A stretch of DNA of 64,000 nucleotides from Clostridioides difficile_A (lineage in GTDB: Bacteria > Bacillota > Clostridia > Peptostreptococcales > Peptostreptococcaceae). The notes beneath the pieces were generated by a model that saw nothing but the letters and a program-made list of their open reading frames with translations, was not told the DNA's origin and made no database searches. The position numbers and the translations under genes are program-made. The stretch lies in contig OX246690.1 of assembly GCA_945909635.1 (NCBI GenBank), positions 3,906,001 to 3,970,000 of the forward strand. The letters are read 5' to 3'. Shown here in pieces: positions 8,878 to 16,713 of the stretch; the first letter of the stretch is position 1; each line of letters opens with the position of its first letter.

Positions 8878-10779
8878 CTAACCTCCCAGATAGATTTTTA
8901 ACTTATACATAAACTCTTCATAGGATTGTGACTTATTTAGCATATCTACCATATCCTTATCTGTCATAATCTTACTTAGATATTTAGATATCTGTTTATG
9001 AAGCTCTAAATTTCCCTTTATTAATGAAATCATGAAAATAATTTTTGGCACCCTATTTTCATAACTAATATCAGTTTGTATCAAAGCTACTGATATAATA
9101 TTTTTATTACCTGTCATTTCAATTGGATGAGGTATTGCTACACCATTTGTGTAAATAGTGCTCAAATAACTTTCTCTTTCCCACACATCTCTAGGATAGG
9201 TTGGGGAACAAGCTCCTTCATCAACTATGCATTGTGACATGCTATCAAGGATATTCTTATATTTGATTTTGTCTTTTATACATCTAAAGTGATTCTTATC
9301 AAACAGACCTAATATATATTGTTTTGGGCTTGATATATTTCCTATATGGTCTGCAAATCTAACACTTTCTTTAATATCTAAATAATCCAGTTCATCTAAA
9401 ATTTCATTTATAAGTATAACTGGAGCATTTATTTCAAATAAAAGAGTTGTTATTGAAAAAATCAAATCTGGTGCAAATTCTACTACAGGTTTTTCCTCTA
9501 GTAATGAAAAATTTTTTATATCAGCATTTGGAAAGATTTCTTTAAGCCTTAAATTTATTAAAAATGCACTACCTCCACCAGAAGAGCATATTATAGCTAT
9601 CTTATACTTTTTATTAAAATTGGCCTCTTCTCTCTTTTCAAAGGGTACAGCAATATGAGTGGCTATAAAACCTATTTCATCTTGACTTATTTTTATATGA
9701 TACTCATTTTCTATAATTTTTGAAAACTGAATAGATAAATTAAAAACAGTTGGATATTGTTGGCTTATCTTAACTGAAAAAGGATTTATTATCTTGTGAT
9801 TCTTCTTTATACGTTCTATTAAACATGCAATATGTAAATAAAATAAATTAAGAAATTCTTTATCCTCTAAAAAATTAGAGTTATACTTTTTGTCTATATC
9901 TCTAAAAAATTCATATATTATATCTTGAAGTTTATTTTTGTCTATATTCTTTATAGTGGCTTTCTTATCTTTAGTCCTTAATTTTATAAGTTGTTTTAAA
10001 TAATACTTTTCATCATGATTAAGATTGTATTTTTTATCTTTAAAAATTTTATCTAATAAGTCATCTATAATTAAATCTTCCGTATATAAGTCTAAATCAT
10101 TAACATCTCTTGCCACTCTCATACTAACTCTTATATACAATATAATAATTTGTGCTAATATTTCCTCAAGCTCTGTTAGGTTGACTTCTAAGTTATGTTC
10201 ATTAAGAACATTTTTTATTGTACTTCTAATACTATCTAATTTAAATTTATCTATAAATCTATTTCTATACTCTGTTATATTTCTATTCCCTTTAAAATAA
10301 CTATCCACTAATATACTTTGAATTTCTTTTACAGAGCCTTCTATTTTAATTCCATAATGAGCCTTTCTCTGTAATTTTAATTCTGTATCCTTTATCTTTT
10401 CATCTACCTTTTTTAAATCATTTTTTATTTGGGATGAACTTACTAAAAATTTTTTACTTAATTGTTCTATAGTTTTATAACCTTCATTTATTAAAAGTTC
10501 TACTATTATAGATTCTAACCGTTGTTCTGGATTTTCAACTAAATCTGAGGGTAAGCTTTTTAGGTAATGCTCGAATTTCTCTTGGTCTTTAATATTTAGA
10601 ATATATCCTAATTTAGACTTATACTCTAATTTGAAGCCATTACATTCTTTTATAGTTTCTATCTTTTTTATTTCATTTCTGATAGTTCGAGTAGATACCC
10701 CCAATTTATCTGCAAAATAATCTATATTTAGATAACTACTACTATTTTTCAATGTCTCAAGAATAATGCGTTCTCTCAT
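8878..10779 (-). CDS. PRD-containing transcriptional regulator (BglG/MtlR type)
   Basis: Regulator of 633 residues that senses PTS activity through phosphorylation. Order: N-terminal helix-turn-helix (about 1-65), second Mga-like HTH (about 85-150), PRD modules with conserved histidines (ILYIRVSMRV..., FYLHIACLIERI, FIATHIAVPFEKR; about 185-390), an EIIB-like domain with CSSGGGSA (about 395-480), and an EIIA-fructose/mannitol domain with the phospho-histidine in GVAIPHP (about 485-633). The two HTHs and the full length point to a DNA-binding activator rather than an RNA antiterminator. ATG with GGGAGGTGG upstream. First gene of the operon, probably autoregulated. Confidence 0.92.
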   Translation of the reverse strand: MRERIILETLKNSSSYLNIDYFADKLGVSTRTIRNEIKKIETIKECNGFKLEYKSKLGYILNIKDQEKFEHYLKSLPSDLVENPEQRLESIIVELLINEGYKTIEQLSKKFLVSSSQIKNDLKKVDEKIKDTELKLQRKAHYGIKIEGSVKEIQSILVDSYFKGNRNITEYRNRFIDKFKLDSIRSTIKNVLNEHNLEVNLTELEEILAQIIILYIRVSMRVARDVNDLDLYTEDLIIDDLLDKIFKDKKYNLNHDEKYYLKQLIKLRTKDKKATIKNIDKNKLQDIIYEFFRDIDKKYNSNFLEDKEFLNLFYLHIACLIERIKKNHKIINPFSVKISQQYPTVFNLSIQFSKIIENEYHIKISQDEIGFIATHIAVPFEKREEANFNKKYKIAIICSSGGGSAFLINLRLKEIFPNADIKNFSLLEEKPVVEFAPDLIFSITTLLFEINAPVILINEILDELDYLDIKESVRFADHIGNISSPKQYILGLFDKNHFRCIKDKIKYKNILDSMSQCIVDEGACSPTYPRDVWERESYLSTIYTNGVAIPHPIEMTGNKNIISVALIQTDISYENRVPKIIFMISLIKGNLELHKQISKYLSKIMTDKDMVDMLNKSQSYEEFMYKLKIYLGG

Positions 10780-11071
10780 ATGCCCACCTCCCTCAGTATT
10801 ATTATCTTTTTCAAAGTAGTATTACAAACAAAAATATCTTCTTACTAAAAATTAAACTCTTAATTTTATTTATATTTACGAAGTTTATATCCTAGTATAT
10901 TTTAGCATTAAAGTTTATGATACAGATTTCATAATAATAAAATATATAGTTCAATTTTTATTATATTTTAATTATATATGTAATACTTTACCAATAAAAG
11001 CTGATATTTTTCATCAATTAAATGAAAAAAATACACTATTATATATAAATGATATAAATTTTTCATATAAC
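10780..11071. other. AT-rich spacer upstream of the PRD regulator
   Basis: This gap separates the regulator start from the gatY-type gene. It should contain the promoter of the seven-gene PTS operon, read leftward. I could not find a convincing -35/-10 pair or -24/-12 pair, no copy of the GTGGTnnnnACCAC operator, and no ORF of note. Confidence 0.5.
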
Positions 11072-11110
11072 AAATATCCTAAACTTATCTAAAATAAATT
11101 TAGGATATTT
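11072..11110. terminator. Hairpin after the gatY-type aldolase gene
   Basis: Stem AAATATCCTAAA / TTTAGGATATTT (12 bp) with a 15-base loop, six bases past the aldolase stop. The T-rich tail is better on the plus strand (TTTTATTTTTT) than on the minus strand, so termination for the minus-strand operon is plausible but not ideal. Confidence 0.65.
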
Positions 11111-11116
11111 TATTTT

Positions 11117-11968
11117 TTATGCTTTATTTACAGACCCACATACTTTAATTTTTTCTTTTACAAAGTCCTTTACTGATTGAATTCCTGCCAACCCATATTT
11201 TTTAGGGTCTATAACCTCAGAATCTTTACTTAAAACTTTTTTAACTCCATTACTATATGAAATTCTTAATTCAGTTGCGTAGTTAACTTTTCTAATCCCT
11301 CTTTTTATAGCCTCTTTTATAATATCATCACGTATTCCCGAACCTCCATGTAATACTAAAGGTATTGAAACTACTTTTTTAATTTCTGATAGTCTGTCTA
11401 AATCTATTTTAGGTTCACCTTTATACAATCCATGCGCTGTACCTATAGCTATGGCTAATGAAGATACTCCTGTTCTATCGACAAACTCTTTTGCCTCTTT
11501 TGGATTTGTATAATCATTACTATCTCCACCATCTAAATCATCTTCTTTTCCACCAACTTTTCCAAGTTCTGCTTCCACTGGTATAAGAGATGGGCTACAT
11601 GCTTTTACTACTGATTTAGATAGATATATATTATTTTCAAAACTTTCATGAGAACCATCTATCATTATTGATGTATAACCATCCCTTAAAGCTTTCATTG
11701 CAAGTTCAAAACTTGAACCATGGTCTAAATGCATTGCTATAGGTATATTTACTCTCTTCGCTGCAACCTTTGCATTTGCTAGATAATAATCAAGCCCTGC
11801 ATACTTCACAGTTGATGGAGTCGTTTGTAATATAACTGGAGAATTTAGCTCCTCAGCAGCTTCTATAACAGCAATTACCATTTCCATATTTTCCACATTA
11901 AATGCACCTACTGCATACCCTTCATCTTGTGCCTTTTTAAGCATCGATGTTGTTGTTACTAATGCCAC
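11117..11968 (-). CDS. gatY: Class II tagatose-1,6-bisphosphate aldolase (GatY/KbaY type)
   Basis: Zinc aldolase that splits tagatose (or fructose) 1,6-bisphosphate into dihydroxyacetone phosphate and glyceraldehyde 3-phosphate. I place the start at GTG 11966-11968, giving MALVTTTSML and 283 residues. The upstream TTG at 11981-11983 lies in the GGGGGG ribosome site itself. With that start the catalytic Asp82 and Zn ligands His83, His179 and His207 fall within a residue of the E. coli GatY/KbaY positions. The adjacent agaS favours tagatose bisphosphate in amino-galactose catabolism over glycolytic FBP. It lies 47 bases after agaS on the same transcript. Confidence 0.92.
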   Translation of the reverse strand: MALVTTTSMLKKAQDEGYAVGAFNVENMEMVIAVIEAAEELNSPVILQTTPSTVKYAGLDYYLANAKVAAKRVNIPIAMHLDHGSSFELAMKALRDGYTSIMIDGSHESFENNIYLSKSVVKACSPSLIPVEAELGKVGGKEDDLDGGDSNDYTNPKEAKEFVDRTGVSSLAIAIGTAHGLYKGEPKIDLDRLSEIKKVVSIPLVLHGGSGIRDDIIKEAIKRGIRKVNYATELRISYSNGVKKVLSKDSEVIDPKKYGLAGIQSVKDFVKEKIKVCGSVNKA

Positions 11969-12015
11969 ATTGATACCCCCCAAATTATTTAATTATAATA
12001 TTTTAATAAATATTT

Positions 12016-13179
12016 TTAGTATTCATATATTGTTACACCTTTTACTACTCTATTTACTGTTCCTGTAACTGATGGTGTATCTGGCTTATTTTCAACTTTT
12101 ATAGATACAAATAATGCTATAGTTTGTGCAAATAATATGTATGGCATTGCAAGATACGCATCTGGCAATTTATTATATTTTCCTCCAAACTCAAACTTTG
12201 TTCCTGAAAAGTTACTTTCGCCTTCTACAGACACTGCACAAGTGAGTTTGGCAATCTTATCTCTTTTTATTTCTTCTAAAACATCTAAGTCATATTTTCT
12301 TGTATATGAACAATTGGATACAAATTCAAATACAAGTGTATTTTTATCAATAAATGATTTGGGACCATGTCTAAATCCCATAGGAGAATCATATACTGTA
12401 GCTATTTTCCCTGCTGTAAGTTCTAAAAGTTTTAGTTGTGCTTCTTGTGTAAGACCACCTAATCCTCCTGAACCTAAATATACAACTCTATCAAAATCTT
12501 TATTTATTAACTCATGTATTTCGTCTTTTCTATCTATAACATTTCTTCCCATTTCAATTATTGAATGTATATATGACTTTTCTACATCATCTTCTAAACT
12601 ATCAAATATTAGCATAGCAGATAACATCATACATGAAAAACTTCCAGTCATAGCGAAACCTTTATCATTTGATTTTGATGGCATTAGTAACAAGTAATTG
12701 TTTTCATCATTTTTAGCCATTTTAGCCAGTTCGCCTTCTGGATTACAAGTTATAACTAAATGATAAAAATTATCTACAATTTGATTTCCTAAGTTTAGAG
12801 CAGCCAAGCTTTCAGGGCTATTTCCACTTCTTGCAAATGAAACTAATAACGTTGGCACATCTTTTTTTAAGTAATCATATGGATTAGAAACTATATCTGT
12901 AGTAGGTATTGTTTCAAATATATATTTTCTTATATCATTTTTATTTTTAAGATAAGGGAGTATTGAGTTTCCTACATAAGCTGAAGTCCCAGCACCTGTA
13001 AAGATAACTCTAAACTGCCCATGATTACTACTTATTGTATCTATAAACCTACTTAATTTTTCTTTATTAGATTTATATGTTTCATAAGTTTCTAACCATA
13101 ATTCAGGTTGTTGTTTTATTTCGTTAGTCGTTATTATTGCACCTAAATCTTTTAATTTTTGTTCTTCTAGTTTAAACAT
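12016..13179 (-). CDS. agaS: AgaS-type galactosamine-6-phosphate deaminase/isomerase (SIS domains)
   Basis: Two-SIS-domain enzyme that converts galactosamine 6-phosphate to tagatose 6-phosphate and ammonia. It resembles E. coli AgaS throughout: TGAGTSAYVGNS, SFARSGNSPES, VYLGSGGLGGL, ELTAGKIATVYDSP, FRHGPKSF and the closing DTPSVTGTVNRVVKGVTIYEY are in register. The ATG at 13177-13179 has GGGG seven bases upstream, whereas the ATG two codons earlier is only one base from it, so I prefer 387 residues. First gene of an operon with the aldolase, preceded by two copies of the GntR operator. Confidence 0.95.
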   Translation of the reverse strand: MFKLEEQKLKDLGAIITTNEIKQQPELWLETYETYKSNKEKLSRFIDTISSNHGQFRVIFTGAGTSAYVGNSILPYLKNKNDIRKYIFETIPTTDIVSNPYDYLKKDVPTLLVSFARSGNSPESLAALNLGNQIVDNFYHLVITCNPEGELAKMAKNDENNYLLLMPSKSNDKGFAMTGSFSCMMLSAMLIFDSLEDDVEKSYIHSIIEMGRNVIDRKDEIHELINKDFDRVVYLGSGGLGGLTQEAQLKLLELTAGKIATVYDSPMGFRHGPKSFIDKNTLVFEFVSNCSYTRKYDLDVLEEIKRDKIAKLTCAVSVEGESNFSGTKFEFGGKYNKLPDAYLAMPYILFAQTIALFVSIKVENKPDTPSVTGTVNRVVKGVTIYEY

Positions 13180-13221
13180 TTTCATTCCCCTTTCATACTC
13201 ATAACACTTAATTTTGGTAAT

Positions 13222-13235
13222 GAGGTTATAACCAC
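13222..13235. promoter_or_regulatory. GntR-regulator operator, degenerate copy, in the agaS leader
   Basis: GAGGTTATAACCAC matches the copy in front of the regulator gene (GTGGTAATAACCAC) at 12 of 14 positions and contains a perfect GGTTATAACC palindrome. It lies 42 bases before the agaS start and about 200 bases inside the transcript predicted from the promoter at 13452-13480, so it could act as a roadblock. Confidence 0.6.
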
Positions 13236-13430
13236 TTTTAAATGTAAAAAAAATACTCTTTTATATTTTTTACTTGGACTTATTATTACTACTAAAACTA
13301 ATTTTTAAATATACTCTATACATTTTGATTACTCTCATAGATTATTTATAGTTTATCTTAAAAAATTTAATAGAATTATATTATAGGCGTTTTGGCATTT
13401 TTATTTTATGATAAAAATTTATTTAAAAAA

Positions 13431-13444
13431 GTGGTAACTACCAC
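13431..13444. promoter_or_regulatory. GntR-regulator operator at the agaS-gatY promoter
   Basis: GTGGTAACTACCAC: six-base arms GTGGTA/TACCAC around AC, extended by an A/T pair on each side. It lies just downstream of the leftward -10 box at 13452-13457, across the expected start of transcription. It shares its pattern with sites at 15725 and 15869. Confidence 0.8.
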
Positions 13445-13451
13445 TAATCCA

Positions 13452-13480
13452 AATATAAATTAATTTAAATTTTTTGTCAA
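13452..13480 (-). promoter_or_regulatory. Sigma-A-type promoter of agaS-gatY
   Basis: Read leftward: TTGACA (13475-13480), a 17-base spacer, TATATT (13452-13457). The same pair with the same spacing stands in front of the lacC-like gene at 15743-15771. The predicted leader to the agaS start is about 260 bases. Confidence 0.75.
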
Positions 13481-13598
13481 TACATAAAATATTTATATCA
13501 ATCAATTTTATATATTTTTTTAAATTACTTTATCAATTATATTTATTGCACAGTTAATTTACCTTCATAAACTTCATATTTATTTTTTTAGCACAAAG

Positions 13599-13627
13599 TT
13601 TACAAATTTATGTGCCTGAATTATAAT
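13599..13627 (+). promoter_or_regulatory. Promoter of the MviM-like gene
   Basis: TTTACA (13599-13604), 17-base spacer, TATAAT (13622-13627), about 38 bases before the ATG. No GTGGTnnnnACCAC operator overlaps it, so this gene may be outside the GntR regulon. Confidence 0.65.
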
Positions 13628-13665
13628 CATTTCTATAAATCTAAAAAACACTAGGAGAAACTATT

Positions 13666-14583
13666 ATGAAAAATATAAAAGTCGGTATGATAGGTCTTGG
13701 CTCTATAGCTCAAAAAGCATATTTACCTGTATTAACAAAATCTGATAGATTTAAATTTGTAGGAGCCTTTACTCCAAATAAATCCAAAAGAGAAAAAATC
13801 TGTAGTGATTATAGGCTCACACCATTTGATTCTATTGAATCTTTAGCTAAAAAGTGTGATTGTATTTTTCTACATAGCTCTACAGAGACACACTACGAAA
13901 TTATAAAGATACTATTAAATTTAGGTATTCATGTATATGTGGACAAACCACTTGCATCAACAGTAGAGCAGGGAGAAGAGCTTATCGAATTAAGTATGAA
14001 AAAAAACCTAAATTTAATGGTTGGATTTAACCGTAGATTCTGTCCTATGTACAAAGAAATCAAAAGGAATGCTACAGAAATTGTATCTATCAATATATGC
14101 AAACATGGATTAAATTCTATAAGAAATGTTGGATTTGACAGTACACTTATAGATGACTATATACATGTTATTGATACTGCCTTATGGTTAGCAGATAGTG
14201 ATGTTAAAATTACTGGAGAGGATTTATTTTTAACAGACAATAAGAATCTAATATTTGTAAGTCATAAGCTTAAAGGTAAAAACTTCTCCATAAATACCTT
14301 TATGCATAGAGATTCTGGAACAAAATTAGAACAAGTTGAGATTATTTCAAAGGGCAAAATTCAAAGAGTTAAAAACCTTAATACACTGGAAATAGAAGAG
14401 TATGGAAATCTAACTTCAAAACAAAGTGGTGCATGGGTAAATATATTAAAACAAAAAGGTTTTGAGGACATAATAAATCATTTCATTGATTGCTTAGAAA
14501 ATAGTATAAAACCAGCAATTAGTGGAGAAGAGTGTGTTAAAGCTCAAAGATTACTAGAGAAAATTATCGGTTCAGTAAAATAG
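13666..14583 (+). CDS. Gfo/Idh/MocA-family oxidoreductase, MviM/YceM-like
   Basis: NAD(P)-dependent dehydrogenase of 305 residues. The N-terminal Rossmann motif is GLGSIAQKAYLP; VYVDKPLA with the family lysine is near residue 100, and FNRRF follows. The middle and C-terminal blocks (LIDDYIHVIDTALWLADSD, HFIDCLENS, AISGEE) align with the E. coli MviM/YceM branch rather than with inositol or glucose-fructose enzymes. The substrate is unknown. AGGAG precedes the ATG. A single gene, divergent from agaS-gatY, with its own promoter and terminator. Its place inside the amino-sugar block suggests a sugar-derived substrate, but that is inference. Confidence 0.85.
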   Translation: MKNIKVGMIGLGSIAQKAYLPVLTKSDRFKFVGAFTPNKSKREKICSDYRLTPFDSIESLAKKCDCIFLHSSTETHYEIIKILLNLGIHVYVDKPLASTVEQGEELIELSMKKNLNLMVGFNRRFCPMYKEIKRNATEIVSINICKHGLNSIRNVGFDSTLIDDYIHVIDTALWLADSDVKITGEDLFLTDNKNLIFVSHKLKGKNFSINTFMHRDSGTKLEQVEIISKGKIQRVKNLNTLEIEEYGNLTSKQSGAWVNILKQKGFEDIINHFIDCLENSIKPAISGEECVKAQRLLEKIIGSVK

Positions 14584-14589
14584 ATATTT

Positions 14590-14637
14590 ATTATAAAAAT
14601 AAGCTAGGGATAAGTGTCTCTAGCTTATTTTTATAAT
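14590..14637. terminator. Bidirectional terminator between MviM-like and lacC-like genes
   Basis: Stem of 18 bp (ATTATAAAAATAAGCTAG and its complement) around a 12-base loop, placed six bases after the plus-strand stop and 70 bases past the converging minus-strand stop. A/T-rich arms give U-runs in both directions. Confidence 0.85.
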
Positions 14638-14707
14638 GAGACTTGCTTTTTATATATCAAATTCTATTACATACATATCAAACTCATTATATTCACATTA
14701 ATTCTAT

Positions 14708-15637
14708 TTAACTTAACTTTGTTACTTCAACTAAATTCTGATACTTATTAACTTCTTTTAAGCACACAAAACCTGTTTCCATATTTAGGGCATTACTTAT
14801 TCCACAAGCATTTGCGAACTTAAGTAAATTTTCTATTTCGTAGCCTCTTAAAATACCCACACTAAATCCAGCTATCGTACTATCTCCACTGCCTACAGTA
14901 TTTACACATTTTAAAGGTGGTACTTTTACATCATATACACTATCTCTATTTAAATAAACCATCCCATCCTTACCTAAAGATATACATACATTTTCTACCC
15001 CCATTTCAAGAAGTTTTTTTCCTGATAAGATAACTTCCTCTCTTGATTCTATATTAGCTCCTAATAAATTTCTTATTTCATCTATATTTGGCTTTATTAA
15101 ATATGGTTGTGATTTTAAGGCTACTTTTAGCGCATCTCCTGATGTATCTAATATAAATTTTATATTATTTTCTCTACATAAATTACCTAGTTTCTCATAA
15201 TAGTCTGTTGGCATATTTTCACAATAACTACCAGATGCCACTAATATTTTAGTATTTTTTATTACTTTATCTATGTCATTTTCAAACCTCTCTAAATCAC
15301 TTTTTTCCACTCTTGGCCCCTTTTCTAGAAATTCTGTACTTATTTTGTTGTCTTCGATTATATTTAGACAATTTCTAGTTTCCTGCTCTATTTTTGTGAA
15401 TTTATTTTGTATATCTAATTTTTTAAGTTCATTTTTTATAAATTCCCCATTAAATCCACCTAAAAATCCCATAGCTAAAGGTGTTTCTTTTAAAATTTTA
15501 CATACCTTAGTAACATTTAATCCTTTACCTCCAGCAGTTGCATTTGTACTTACTACCCTTTGTACCTGACCTATGTTTATACTATTTACTCTATACATTC
15601 TATCTATAGATGGATTGAACGTTATTACTGTAATCAT
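14708..15637 (-). CDS. PfkB-family hexose-phosphate kinase (tagatose-6-phosphate / 1-phosphofructokinase type)
   Basis: Ribokinase-fold kinase (309 aa) of the LacC/FruK branch. Substrate-binding blocks FNPSIDR (Asp12) and AGGKGLNV near residues 35-42 are present, and the catalytic base is Asp252 in NTVGSGDST. By context with agaS and the class II aldolase, tagatose 6-phosphate is the likely substrate; fructose 1-phosphate is the alternative, as the branch does not separate cleanly by eye. ATG with AAGGAGAA upstream. Own transcript, with a GntR operator over its start, divergent from the regulator gene. Confidence 0.9.
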   Translation of the reverse strand: MITVITFNPSIDRMYRVNSINIGQVQRVVSTNATAGGKGLNVTKVCKILKETPLAMGFLGGFNGEFIKNELKKLDIQNKFTKIEQETRNCLNIIEDNKISTEFLEKGPRVEKSDLERFENDIDKVIKNTKILVASGSYCENMPTDYYEKLGNLCRENNIKFILDTSGDALKVALKSQPYLIKPNIDEIRNLLGANIESREEVILSGKKLLEMGVENVCISLGKDGMVYLNRDSVYDVKVPPLKCVNTVGSGDSTIAGFSVGILRGYEIENLLKFANACGISNALNMETGFVCLKEVNKYQNLVEVTKLS

Positions 15638-15724
15638 ACTCGATTCTCCTTATTATTAATTTCTCACTTCCATAAAATAAATCAATATGTAAAATATAAA
15701 AACTTAGCCTATAATATATTCAAA

Positions 15725-15738
15725 TTGGTAATTACCAC
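15725..15738. promoter_or_regulatory. GntR-regulator operator at the lacC-like promoter
   Basis: TTGGTAATTACCAC, with the palindromic core TGGTAATTACCA. It begins four bases downstream of the leftward -10 box, so a bound repressor would block initiation. Same pattern as the sites at 13431 and 15869. Confidence 0.8.
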
Positions 15739-15742
15739 TTTG

Positions 15743-15771
15743 AATATAAATTATTTTATTTATTTTGTCAA
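15743..15771 (-). promoter_or_regulatory. Sigma-A-type promoter of the lacC-like kinase gene
   Basis: Read leftward: TTGACA (15766-15771), a 17-base spacer, TATATT (15743-15748). Both boxes and the spacing match the agaS promoter at 13452-13480. Confidence 0.78.
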
Positions 15772-15833
15772 TGCACCATAACTTCAAGCTAGTTAATAGT
15801 ATCACTTATTAGATTTTGATTAAATTTTACTCA

Positions 15834-15862
15834 TTGACATAAGTATTTGTATATTTTATAAT
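15834..15862 (+). promoter_or_regulatory. Consensus promoter of the gntR-nagA operon
   Basis: Perfect TTGACA (15834-15839) and TATAAT (15857-15862) separated by 17 bases. Transcription should start near 15869, at the first base of the operator. Confidence 0.88.
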
Positions 15863-15868
15863 CAAACT

Positions 15869-15882
15869 GTGGTAATAACCAC
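15869..15882. promoter_or_regulatory. GntR-regulator operator in front of its own gene
   Basis: GTGGTAATAACCAC, arms GTGGT/ACCAC, covering the predicted +1 of the regulator gene. This indicates autoregulation and is the best copy of the shared motif. Confidence 0.85.
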
Positions 15883-15902
15883 TTAGAAAGGACTATTTTT
15901 TT

Positions 15903-16628
15903 ATGATAAAAAGAAATGATAAAAGACCAATATATGACCAACTTGTTGAGATATTAAGGACTAAAATTGAAAACGAGATGGAGCCAAATGATAGAATGCT
16001 TTCTGAAAGAAAAATTTGTGATGAATATGGAGTAAGTAGGACTACAGTTAGACTAGCAATGGCTGAATTAGAACATATGGGATACATATACAAAAGACAT
16101 GGAAAAGGTACTTTTGTTGCTGCACTAAGTCAAGATTCCCAAAACTTAATGGACAGTTATAGCTTTACAGATTATATGAGAACACAAGGAAAAAGACCAA
16201 GTACAAAAGTATTATCATTTGAGGTAGTAGAAAGTACAAAATATTTTTCTGAGAAATTAGGTATAACTCCTGGTGAAAAAATAATAAAAATAATGCGTCT
16301 AAGACTTGCTGATAATCTTCCTATGATGCTTGAAAGAACATATCTCCCTATGAAAGAGTTTACAGGATTGACACAAGAAAAAGTAGAACAAAAACCTCTG
16401 TACGAGATATTTAGAGAAGATTATGGGGAAATTATCAAAGTGGCTGATGAGGAATTTTCAGCAGGAATAATATCTGATAAGGAATCAAAGTTATTAGAAG
16501 TACCAGGTGATTCACCTTGTCTAAAGTTACTTCGTACGACATATAACGATGATAATATAGTTATTGAATTTACTTTGAGCGTTGCTAGAAGTGATAAATT
16601 TGTATATAAAATAAGGCATGTAAGATAG
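15903..16628 (+). CDS. GntR-family (HutC/UTRA) transcriptional regulator of amino-sugar genes
   Basis: Repressor of 241 residues with an N-terminal winged helix (about 1-75; RPIYDQLVEILRTKI, SERKICDEYGVSRTTVRLAMAELEHMGY) and a C-terminal UTRA ligand domain (about 90-240; LRLADNLPMMLERTYLP, EFTLSVARSDKF). UTRA regulators of this kind (NagR/YvoA, AgaR-like) bind phosphorylated amino sugars. AAAGGA precedes the ATG. The operators at 13222, 13431, 15725 and 15869 define a local regulon of agaS-gatY, the lacC-like kinase and gntR-nagA. The gene is followed after 85 bases by nagA. Confidence 0.93.
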   Translation: MIKRNDKRPIYDQLVEILRTKIENEMEPNDRMLSERKICDEYGVSRTTVRLAMAELEHMGYIYKRHGKGTFVAALSQDSQNLMDSYSFTDYMRTQGKRPSTKVLSFEVVESTKYFSEKLGITPGEKIIKIMRLRLADNLPMMLERTYLPMKEFTGLTQEKVEQKPLYEIFREDYGEIIKVADEEFSAGIISDKESKLLEVPGDSPCLKLLRTTYNDDNIVIEFTLSVARSDKFVYKIRHVR

Positions 16629-16713
16629 TAAATTTTAAATAGATTTCCAGAAAACTTAATATTTTATAAACTTCAAAACTACAAATGATAATGTAATTTA
16701 TAAGGAGGTAGTT

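Noticed and set aside
12137..12697. 186-codon plus-strand frame opposite agaS
   Set aside because: Antisense shadow of a clear AgaS gene, without ribosome site or family resemblance.
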